NCBI RefSeq assembly: GCF_000715075.1
Contig: NC_134085.1
Coordinates: 155,648,178 to 155,712,177, forward strand
Direction: 5' to 3'
DNA: 64,000 nucleotides
From: Nicotiana tabacum
Lineage: Eukaryota > Streptophyta > Magnoliopsida > Solanales > Solanaceae
The notes under the pieces: generated by a model
What the model saw: only the letters and a program-made list of their open reading frames with translations
What the model was told of the DNA's origin: nothing
Databases searched by the model: none
Position numbers and translations under genes: made by a program
In this document: in pieces, positions 24,186 to 36,300 of the stretch
Position numbering within the stretch: the stretch's first letter is position 1
Layout of the letters: each line of letters starts with the position of its first letter

Positions 24186-24338
24186 ATGATTAGATATGTC
24201 GTATTCCTCGTTCTTCTCTCAATTTGGGCTAGTGTTGAAGGTCGAAGTATCAATCGATTCTTAACAGAAGAATCGACAGGGACCAAATGGGCTGTACTAG
24301 TTGCTGGCTCCAATGGATGGTGGAACTACAGGCACCAG
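24186..24338 (+). CDS. VPE: VPE exon 1: signal peptide and start of catalytic domain
   Basis: Residues 1-51. The ATG is followed by a hydrophobic signal ([15 protein letters not shown]). A short N-terminal propeptide of about a dozen residues follows, then [19 protein letters not shown]. Plant enzymes usually have NGYxNYRHQ; Trp replaces Tyr here. The donor is CAG|GTTATT at 24339. The ORF reads on for 17 codons into the intron before a stop. Confidence 0.93.
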
Positions 24339-27300
24339 GTTATTATCATCGATACCAACTATATTTCCTCTAAATTATCTAATTTTTGTTAATACAATTA
24401 ATTTTCCAAAGCTTTGTAATGTTATAATTGTCATTATGGTGGTTAAATAACATTATCAGTTACTTTACAAATTGTTAAACATTCCTTCACAAGTTTGAAC
24501 TAAAACATGCTTATTTTTAGACTTGAGTTAGAGTTGAGACCTTATACCGATAGAGTCCCTATCTTCCTCATTTATTTTTCTATAGCAAACGGCGAAATGA
24601 CCATGTATAAAACCACGTAGAGTAGAAAGGATAAGAAACTTCTCACAAACAAAAAAAATTATGTTGGATGGACTTTTTTAAACCATTATTTATATTTTGA
24701 TCCCATTAAATTTTTATTTTAGAAAATAGCCTTGCGTCAGAATTTTAAAATACGCTCGTTAGAATTGTGAAGTACTCGCCAAAATCTTAAAGCACAAAAA
24801 ATTCTGATGATCACCAGAATTTTGAACCACAATAAATTATAACGATCACCTCATCACCTGAATTTTCAACCATAATACTGAAAAATTCTGGTTATTCGTC
24901 AGAATTTGTGGTAAAATCCTGACGATCACCATAACTGCTCCATGCTTTAAAATTCTTGCTACGAAAAAAATCCTGATGAGTGAACTTTAAAATTCAGGTA
25001 GGGTTTTTCTTTTCTCAACTTCAATTACGGGTTAAAAAATTAATAGTGACACCAAAGTGTCCCAACCAAAAAACTCCAAAGGTAGTCACTCTATGAGTAA
25101 TTTATTTTTTTTGGAAAATCTTAATAGTTCAGTTGGTTAATTAACTCAACTTTTGCCTCACTTTGTAATCCTCTTTCCCAATTGCCTTCCCCTGCCCCTG
25201 CCCCATATGTATGAAAAACGTTTTAAAAAAAAATCTCATCTTTGATCTTTTATTTCGGACTAGTCATTCCAAAATAATTTCAAATAATCAGATATTCCTA
25301 AACCTTTTGCTTGTATCAACTTTAGGAGCTAAAATTTAGTATAGACTTTATAATTAATGTCACGTTAAAAGATAGTAAAACTGAACAAAAATAAGTTGAT
25401 AACGCCCAACTATGCCTTTCAAAAGACAAAGCGGTCGCTGCAAATATAATCCGGTTTTTAAGTCCGGAATCGAATCCTCAGGGAACTAACCTATCTATTA
25501 CCCTCTTCGGCAATGTTATTATCAATTCAATCAATCTCTAGAAGCAAGATTTTTTGATCAATAACGATTGAGTTTTTGTTTAACTACTTCGACTACTATT
25601 AAAAATAGCGGTAAGATAAAACAAAGATAATTCAATGGTAAAAAAGGTTTAGGGCAGTGATTTTCCCAATTGCTAGTTTAGGTCCTGACTCTTCCGCTAT
25701 AATCTCGCCATAATACTCTATGAGGATTAAGAGCTATAGGTTATCGTAATTATCTCTCGATCAACTACAATAATTTACTAGAACATTCTCTCGAACTACT
25801 CTAGCTGACAATAGTTATGCAACTCTAAAGTATCCCACCAAAGTTTTGTTATCTCTAAACCCACTTTTAAGTTCAAGTAATGAATCTCTTCAATTACCCA
25901 AAGTGGTGTTGTTCAACCGCTGTCTAACCTAATACTCTTTCTCAAGCAATATAAGGTAATTATACACGATTAATCAAGGACCCATTCAATTAATCACCAT
26001 ACAAAACGTAGTTGAACAATCATATCATAAATCCGACTCGATTATAACAACTTGAGTCAAAACATCAACCAACAATTGGTTCCATCAACCCTAGATAAGT
26101 AGTTAGCTACTCATAACAAAACAAGAGAAAACTACTAAATTGTTCATAATGTAAAATTGCAAGATTTAAAAGGAAATAGAAAAACTCTAATGTTTTGTTG
26201 ATCTTCTCACACTTGTTCTTCCTCCAAAATTAGTCTAAAATTAGCTTTCCCCTTCAGTTGGGCGAGTTTCTAAAACATATAAGGGTTTTACAAAAGGTTC
26301 CCCGAAATTACACTTTGGTCCTCAAACTTCCAGCTGTGTGAACAATGCACCACGGTCGCGGCCAACCGCGGTCGACCGCGGTGAAAACTGACCTTTCTGC
26401 CTCACTTTAGTAACCAACCGCGGTTCACCGCGGTCGCGGTGGCCTTCTTACCCAGGCCATTTATGCTTCTTTGTGTTCGGGTACTTCTCGATAGGGTGTT
26501 TTTCTTCACATTATCGCCTCCAAAACACTCCATGTTGCTTCCTCTCATATAATATTCCCTGCTAAACAAAAGAACACTATTTAGAGCTATTTGTTGGCAA
26601 TTTATCTATAAAACAATAATAAAGTATGGTCATATTAAGGTGTAAATATCAACTATATCGCCTACTATCAACACCCCACACTTAAATCATTGCTAGTCCT
26701 CGAGCAATCCACCACACTCCATCAAAATTTCTTCCCTAAGCTTTTCCTTTAACGACTAACACCATGAACATTTTACAACAATTTGCACCTAGTAGTGAAC
26801 AACCTTTACCTCAAGAGTCAAACTTTTTGTACCATGCAACATTTGTACTTACTCAAACTACTCTATACAAGAGTCAAGACTTACCTTTCCTTTGTGGATC
26901 ACATGCCCTCACATCACACAAGAGAGTAGTTCCACATATAACAACGATAATTAGAACAAGTAGGAACTAAGATAGACAAAATTCGCTCACTCTCAGAAAG
27001 AACGTTCACATGCCACAAAGATGCGCCATAGGCTTGCCCGTAGTGTAAAACTTTACTGATTGAGCCCATTCAGTCTAAGATCAACAGGACTTTACTTGGT
27101 TGTAATGTAATCTAAGAGACGGGTAGGATATATTTAGATATAGTGACTAACCTCCCTAAGCACTTTTAATACAATTACATTAAACTTAAAGATCATAGTT
27201 GTGCCAACCAAACACTCCACCTCATTTGTTTAAAACATCCCCATCCATTAGGTGCAATTTGTACAAGCCACCACTTATCAACCATTATAATTGTTTATGA

Positions 27301-30300
27301 CCCATATTTTTTTTTCGTGGTGCTTTTTCTTTTATGCTTCAAATTCCACACCTTTTCTCTATCTCAATGGTTCCACTCAAAGACCAAACAACCACCCCAC
27401 ACTTTTACTTTTGCATATTTTCATTACCTTTCAAGTGCTTATTGGGAGGTAAAAGGGTTCACACGACAAGCTATTCAAACAATTGGGTAAGGTTCGCAAT
27501 GTGGTTGCCAAAAAATAGGCTTATAGGCTCAACGGGGTTAACTACGATGTATTTCATTCAGGTGAGTTTACTTTATATATCTGGCTCAATAAAGAAATGC
27601 CTATATCACTTCTAAAACTGAAAGAAACTACTATTTCGCTTTGCAAACACACAGGGCAAGTTCTAGGCATCAAATATGAAACATGGAACATAGTAAAACT
27701 CACACACACATGGCACGTGACTCACTCCGGATTGGTTTATCAAGACATTCTCTTTTAAGTGTTCAAGTTAGATACAAACGTACAATTTTAAGGCACTCTA
27801 ACAGGATTTAACCAATGAAGCTAGGCGTTAGACTCTAGTGTCTATTGTGTTCAAGTGTAAAAAATCGATTTTCGCTCGTAGCCCATTAATCCTAACCTAA
27901 AACTAAAAAGAACAAACACAAAAATTACCTATATCCGGTTCAAGCTAAACCTTTGGAAAAGAACCGTGGCCCAAAGAAAAACCAAGGGGGAGTTAATACA
28001 CTACCTAAAAATAAAATAAAAAATCTTTTTAGTCTTTTCTCTAGACTACTTCCCTCAAGAAAATTGTTTAAAGGATCCTCATCAGGAAGAGTCTCCATAT
28101 TTTAATTTTTTTTTCGACTTAGTCTCTCAAGAACCCCGCCGAAAGAGATCCATCGTCGTGACAAGTCACTTACTACTTTAGCTTTCCAATAAACTATTAC
28201 TCTACATCAAAACAATCAAGGCAAGACAAAACAAGAAAAATTAAACAGTCAATTATTACAATTACAAACATACAATGAAATATCCCCACCCCACACTTAA
28301 AATGAAGACATGTCCCCATGGCTTAAAATTTAAAGAACAGTGAGGTGAAGGAACTTCCCTGAAGGCTCACTCCTGATCGGAGACAATGTCTGGGTTCACG
28401 TTGCACGCACATCCCAGCGCTCTCAACCAGCCCAAGAATTTCTTCTCCGATTTCACTTGTCTCTCAGCCACCGCATCAACACGGACACCCAAATCAGTGA
28501 CTAAGGTACGCAACCCAGCCATATCCTGCTCCAAAGTAGTCATACGGGTGCTCTGGCGGTGCTGTGATGGTCTTGCCACATCAGCTCTCGGAGGAAGGGG
28601 AACCTCAGCTACCTCAGCATCATCATCATCATCATCAGATGAATCATCATCAGAGTCATCAACATTCACCACCAGCTCTCGTCCAATTCCAGTTTTTCTC
28701 GCCCGAAACGGGACTTTTAGTGGCAATCTCCCATAAACCCGAGGGTCTTCAGGGACTCGAGCAATACGGCACAGCCGGGTGATCAGCAAAGGGAAGTAGT
28801 GGCCCTTGGTTAGCTCAGGGGATCTAATTAACATCTCTTCATGGATGAGCCAGGACACATCAAAATCACTGTGGGACATGAAACAGTGGATTGTGGACGC
28901 CCGTGGTAGATTAACATCTGTCGTGTTGCTGGATGGCAACAATCGACTGTTGACAATGGTGAGCCAATACTTAGCCCCCCAATTCATAAAGTGGGAGTTG
29001 AGAGTAATCCTGTGCTTGATCCATAGGTGTTATCCATCCGGCACACAGATAGTATCAAGAAGAATGCCCCACAAGCCCCGTGTTCCACTAAAAGTACGAT
29101 AAGGATCAAATTTACCCTGAAACACAGGCAGCCTGTATACCCTGCGGATGGTGTCAAAGGATGCATTTACCGGGGTATTGCGCACCATCACAACCCCACT
29201 CTCATGTTCCGGCAAGTTCGCATAGAACTCCCTTACTAGTTGAACATTAGCCTCCTCCGGTACCTCGAAGAAGATGTCCATCTGACACCGCCTCAGCTCA
29301 TTAAACATGTTGGGGCATTCCACCTCCAAAGCCGTTCGATCAATGTGCACCTCAGGTTGTAACTTCTTAGCTGCTTTCTGGTTGTACCTATCCTCCGCTG
29401 CTCTGGATACAAACCGAGTGCTATCGAACTGAGGTGCACTGGCTTGGCTCCTAGCTTGTGAGGAGCCCCCCGGTCCACTAGTGGAGGGTCCGGTGTTTCG
29501 TCGCTTCCTAGAGAACTCATTGTACTTGTCATACAACGAAACGCCTATTAGTGAGTGCGCAAAATATGTGACTATGGATGGTTACTTAGACTTCACCATA
29601 AACATGTCACAATAGCTCTTTATATCTCCAATGGGGCAATTTCCCAAACTCCTTGTGAGTAGGGCACTATCCAGACACATATAGCCCTCATGGGTACATC
29701 AAAGCTCCTCCCCAATAAACTATATTACCACACCAACACACCCCACACTTACTTCACTCAATCACCCACCAATAACACCATTCAAATATGCAATGCACAG
29801 CCCCTTCACCAATCAAACTCAGAAACGAAATTTAAAAGCAAAAACAAGAAGAAAAAGAGTATGACAACAATTAGATCCCAACACAATATAAATTACATAA
29901 ACTACAACACAATACAACACAATACTAAAGAAAAGAGAAAGAAGAGTGAGGAACATACCGTAGTTGAAGAATGAGGAGAGGAATGGAGTTGGGGGATGTT
30001 AGTATGAGGGAAGAAGAAGAAGAAGAGAGTATTTGACGGGTTAGGATTTAGAGAGAGAGAGAGAGAAATTGGAAATATGGGGGAGGGGATCGGGTATGTT
30101 GGGTTTAAGAGGGGGGAGTTTGGGTTGTAGAATTAAAAGAGGAGGAAAAGATATAAGAAAAACGGAAAAAATAAAAAAAATTAAAATTACCTGGGACCCA
30201 CCGCGGTCCACCGCGACTGAGGTGGGTTTAAAAATTAGAGGCAGAAAGTTCACGCTTCACCGCGGTTTACCGCGATCCACCGCGGTCGCGGTGAGGTGAA

Positions 30301-33300
30301 AAATCTGAGGCAGAATGTTTGCCTTCCACCGCGGTTCACCACGGTTGCGGTGCTAGCGCTGTTTATATATATATATGAAGTTACATGAACACACTAACAA
30401 CACACTCATGGGTTGCCTCCCACGCAACGCCTAATTTAACGTCGCGGCACGACGTAAGCATTTGATCATCATTCCTCATCCGCGTACTGGGGATCTTCCA
30501 AAGTGATTACCACTCTATCCCTTTTTTCTTCAGCCATTCCAACGTAATGTTTCAACCTTTGCCCATTTACTGTGAACTTATTTGTCCCATCTTCTGATTC
30601 AATCTCTACAACTCCACTTAAGAACAATTGCACCACTCTGAAGGGTCCTGACCATCGGGACTTTAACTTACCTGGGAATAATCTCAATCTCGAGTTGTAT
30701 AACAACACTAGATCTCCGGGTTTGAAGTTTCGATCCAAGATGTGCTTATCATGCATTAATTTCAGCCTTTCTTTGTATAATCTAGCACTCTCAAAGGCCT
30801 GGAGCCTGAATTCCTCTAGCTCATGTAATCCAGTGATCCTGTTAGTACCTACTGTCTCCATGTCTAAGTTTAACTGCCACAATGCCCAAAGTGCTTTATG
30901 CTCTAGCTCAACTAGGAGGTGGCATGCCTTGCCAAACACCAACTTGTACGGTGACATACCAATTGGGGTTTTGAAGGCTGTGTGGTACACCCACAATGCA
31001 TCATCTAATTTCTTTGCCCAGTCAGACCTTATTGCATTCACTGTTTTTGTGAGGACACTTTTAATCTCCCTGTTGGACACTTCAAATTGCCCGCTCGATT
31101 GTGGGTGGTACGGGGTGGTCACTTTATGACGAACTCCATATTTTTCCAACAGTCGTGCGAATGCTCTATTGAAGAAATGGGTTCCGCCGTCACTGAGTAT
31201 AGCTCTTGAGGTACCAAAACGCGTGAAAATGTTCTTCTTCAGAAAATCTAGTACCCCTTTAGCATCATTGGTCGGGAGAGCCACCGCTTTGACCCACTTG
31301 GAGACATAGTCAACCGCTACCAATATGTACGTGTTACCATATGAGCTGATGAATGGCCCCATGAAGTCAATCCCACACATGTCTAAAATCTCCACCTCTT
31401 GAATTGTGGTCAATGGCATCTCGTGTCTACGAGATATGTTGCCAGTCATTTGGCAATCATCGCAGCTTTTGACCCAAGCATGGGCATCATTGAACAGAGT
31501 AGGCCAGTACAAGCCTGACTCCAACACCTTAGCTGTTGTCCGAATTCCTCCAAAGTGTCAACCATATGGTGAAGCATGGCAAGCCTGCAAAACAGAATGT
31601 TGATCTTTCTCGGGGATACACCGCCAGATCATGTTATCTACACATATTTTAAACAATAGGGGTTCATCCCAATAATAATATCGACAATCACAAAAGAACT
31701 TTTTCTTTTGAATTGAGGAGAGTTCATAAGGTACAATACCACTTGCTAAATAATTAGCAATATCAGCAAACCAAGGTGCCTTCTCCATTGTCATTGCCAG
31801 TAATTGTTCATCCGGGAATGTCTCTGTTATATCCTCAACCTCTACCTTCTTTTCAGCTCCTTACAACCTTGAGAGGTGGTCAGCTACTTGGTTCTCTATC
31901 CCTTTTCGGTCACTTATTTCCAGATCGAATTCTTGTAACAGAAGAACTCAGCGAATCAAGCGTGTATTTGACTCCTTCTTTTCTATCAGGTGCCTAATTG
32001 CTGCATGGTCAGTATAAACAATAACTTTCGAACCAATCAAGTATGACCTGAATTTGTCGAATGCAAAAATAACAGCCAACGTCTCCTTTTCCGTCACTGT
32101 GTAATTGAGTTGTGCACCGCTCAGTGTTCTGCTTGCATAATAAATCGGGTGCATCAGTTTACCCTGTCGCTACCCCAAGACTACTCCTATGGTGTAGTCA
32201 CTTGCGTCGCACATGAGCTCAAATGGTTGCTCCCAGTTGGGTGCAACAATGATAGGTGCAGTCACCAATCTCTTCTTCAGCTCCTCAAATGCCAACCTGC
32301 AATCATTAGAAAACACAAAGGGGTGATCCTTTTCAAGGAGTTTGCATAATAGGTTAGCAATTTTGGAGAAATCTTTTATGAATCGCCTGTAGAACCCGGT
32401 GTTCCCAAGGAAACTTCTCACGGCCTTGACCAAAGTGGGCGGTGGTAGTTTTTCAATCACGTCAACCTTAGCATGGTCGACCTCAATTCCTTTACTGGAC
32501 ACTCGATGTACCAGGACTATCCCTTCCTGTACCATAAAATGGCACTTCTCCCAATTCAACACTAAATTTGTCTCCACACATCTTTTGAGCACTCTTCTTA
32601 AGTTGTGAAGACAGACCTCGAATGAATCTCCCACCACAGAGAAATCATCCATAAAGACCTCCATAATATCCTCCACCATGTCTATGAAAATAGCTAACAT
32701 GCACCGTTGAAATGTCGCCAGTGCATTACAAAGCCCAAAAGGCATTCTCCGAAAGGTGAAGATGCCATACGGACAAGTGAATGATGTTTTCTCTCTATCT
32801 TCGGGGGATATTGATATCTGATTGTACCCCGAATAACCATCCAAGAAATAAATGTGCGAGCGCCCGGCCAGCCTGTCCAACATTTCGTCAATGAAGGGCA
32901 AGAGGAAGTGGTCCTTCTGGGTGGATGTATTCAATTTTCGGTAATCTATGCAAATCCTCCATCCCGTGATTGTGCGAGTTGAGATCAACTCATTATTCTC
33001 ATTTTGCACAACAGTCATTGCCCACTTTTTCGGCACACATTGGACAGGCCTGACCCAATTGCTATCAGAGATGGGGAAGATGATTCCCGCATCTAACCAT
33101 TTGATCACTTCCTTCTTTACTACCTCTTTCATGTTCGGGTTCAGCCTTCGTTGATGTTCTCTAGAAGGTTTTTGCCCTTCTTCCAAGAGAATCTTGTGCA
33201 TATAGAAGGCTGGCCTAATACCCTTTATGTCTGTCATGGTCCAGCCAATGGCAGTCTTACTTTCCTGCAGTACCTGTAAGAGCTGTTCTACCTGCACATC

Positions 33301-36300
33301 TAGCAAACCGCATGATATAAATAACAGGCAAAGTAGAATTAGGGCCTAAGAAAACGTACCTGAGGTGAGCTGGGAGCTGTGGTTCCTCTACTGATGGCTT
33401 TACTGGAGGTGTAGCCCTTTTTTCTAACTCCAGGGACTCGAACTGAGGGTCCCTTTTCCAGAATCCTTGGCCTTCAAGTGCCATGACCCACTCAGCTAAC
33501 CCTTCACCATCCATCTCTTCTAAATTTGTCAGACATGCCTCCAATGGATCTTTAGCAGTCAGGGTCACATCATCTTCTTGCTGAATCATATCCACTGCCT
33601 CCACTAGAGAGCAATTAGCATATTCACTGGGTCTCCTCGATTGCTAAACATTGAATATGACTTCTTCATCGTTCAGTCTCATTTTTAATTCCCCAGTCTC
33701 ATAATCGATCATTGCTCTCCCAGTGGCCAAAAATGGCCTACTAAAATGATAGATATCTCCTCATCTACCTGACAGTCCAGAATAACAAAGTCTGCAGGGA
33801 ACACGAACTTCCCCACTTGCACCAACACATCATCAAGAATCCTAGTAGGCCTTTTTACCAGGTGGTCAGCCAGCTGCAGCAGCATCAAAGTCAGTCTAGC
33901 TCTGCCAATGCCCAGTTTGGTGTATACAGCCAGAGGCATCAAATTTATGCTGGCTCCCAAATCACATAATGCCTTTGCAAAGGCATAACTCCTAATTGTG
34001 CATGGAATAGTGAAGCTACCTGGGTCTGACATCTTTTGAGCCATCGGTTTGGTCACTACTGCGCTGCAGGTCTGCATCAGAGTCACTGTGGATAGGTCCT
34101 GAAAATTAAACTTCCATGACATTAGGTCTTTCATCATCTTCGCATAACCTGGCATCTCCCTCAAGGCATCTATCAAAGGAATATTCAACTGAATTTGACA
34201 CAGCATCTCCATGAATTTCTTGTATTGATCTTCCTTCTTTTGTTTTACCAGTGTCTAAGGGAATAGTGCTAGTATCACCCTTTGTGCACTGTTTGTTGGC
34301 TTCTCTCTGTTGGGGGTTCTATGGCACAAAAGGCACCACCTGCTCTGTAGCTTGTTCATTTACCTTAGCCTTACCCTTTTCATCTTGACCTTGTTCAACC
34401 ACCACTTCAGTCAGATTAGATGGTTTATCTACCTCTAGTAGAATTGGAGTGGCTGGCGTAGTCTCTTTGCTGGCTTGTGCAACCTCTTGATCTTTGTCTA
34501 AATCTCTCCCATTCCGAAGACTTACTTTCATCAACTGATTCGGGTTTGGCTCCTTGGGGTTAATATTTGTGTCCGCTGGCAATGTTCCCTTGGTGCGGTT
34601 GTTTAAAGCCATAGACAACTGCCCCAACTGAGTTTCAATGTTCTTTATAGCTGAATCATGTACTGCCAACTTTTCTTGCATCTTACCATTTATCCCAATG
34701 AGTTGCTAGAGCATCCCTCTGATCTCTACCATGTTGTTATCTTGCTGCTGAGGAGGTGGCTGATATGTCAACTGTTGCTGGTTCTGCTGTGGGTAGCCCT
34801 GTTGTCTCTGGTGGTATGGCAACATTTGGCCTTAAACTTGCATGCCCCCAGGCTGAGGCATGTTAGGTCTGTATTGCTGATTTGATGTCGGTCTCCGCTG
34901 ATGTCCTCCTTGTCTCTAACCCCCGAAGTTGTTAACATAATTCATATCTTCCCTTGCCCTTTGATTTTCACCTTCTCTGCTCCATGAACACACATAAGAC
35001 TGATTAACACAAGGTGTACACAGTCCTTCATTTGTCGTGTCAACAATATGCACCTGTTTGGTACCCATCCCATCTATCTTCTTTGTCAAAATACTCATCT
35101 GAGTCATGAGTGTGGCCATGTTTTTTGCATGCGAATTATTTGGGTCAAGAGGAACTGAATGCACTATGGGTGCCAGTGTTGTCCCTCTAGTCATCCACCC
35201 CGAATTCTAAGACATCTTGTCAAGAAGGACTTTGCACTTGGTGAATGTCTTACTCAAAAATGCACCTCCAGCTGAAGCATCCACATTGGCCTTTAGATTG
35301 TCAGCTAACCCCATGTAGAATCTCTGGCCAAGCATCTGGTCAGGAATGCCATGGTGAGGACACTTCACCAGCATCCCTTTAAATCTTTCTCATGTTTCTT
35401 GCAAGGTCTCAGTCGGCTGCTGCTTATACTGCATTATTTCATCAATCTGCCTTGCAGTCTTGTTGGGCGGGTAGAACTTATTTAGGAACTGCTTTACTAA
35501 TTCCTCCCAGGTGACAATGGAATTGATTGGTAGCGAATTCAACCAAGTCTGAGCTTCCCCAGTCACAAAGAACGGGAACAGTAATAGTTTGATAGCTTCT
35601 GGGTCACATTTGGCTGCCTTTGAGTCACACATATTGACAGAAAATTTTTCAAATGTTGCTGAGGGTCTTCAATGTGTGACCCGGAGAACAATCCCTTATT
35701 CTGCAGCAGATGCAGCATGTTGTTGGTGATCTGGAATGTCTCCGCTTGAATTGCGGGCACAACTATGGCAGTTGCCAGGTTGTCAGCTGTGGATTGAGCC
35801 CAATCATAAAGTGCAGCTTCTAGCACAAGAGGTGTCACCACTCTGACGTTTGGGTCAGCTGGCTTATCCCTGATTCCGTTGACGTTCTCTACGTCACCCA
35901 TGTCAAATTCAAGCTGGTGTGGTTGTTGTATTTGTTGGATCCTCCTGTTGGCATGGTTCAATGCCCTAAATGTTTTCTCGGGGTCTGAAAGTCCTTCAAG
36001 AAGTTCTCCAGTCCTCGAAGAATTTCTATGTATACACCTGAATTCCACAAGAGTTCAAACGTTAGAATTTCAATGAAAATTTGTTTAACACCTTTGAAAT
36101 TTGATTTGAACTAATAATTTTAACACTACTTTTAAGTTGTAATAAATAACACCGTTAGTTCCCCGGCAACAGCGCCAAAATTTGATAACACCCAACTATG
36201 CATTTTAAAGGACAAAGCGGTCGCTGCAAATATAATCCGGTTTTTAAGTCCGGAATCGAATCCTCAAGGAACTAACCTATCTATTACCCTCTTCGGTAAT

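Noticed and set aside
24186..24392. A separate 68-codon small secreted peptide gene
   Set aside because: The first 51 codons are the start of legumain and end at a good GT donor that joins in frame to 37553; the last 17 codons are intron.
28386..28736. Plus-strand open frame of 116 codons with Ser-rich run
   Set aside because: It is the complement of the acidic stretch in the minus-strand 3' ORF of the Athila-type element.
30572..31129. Plus-strand frame of 185 codons
   Set aside because: It is a shadow of the Athila-type integrase, whose minus-strand frame carries the DDE motifs.
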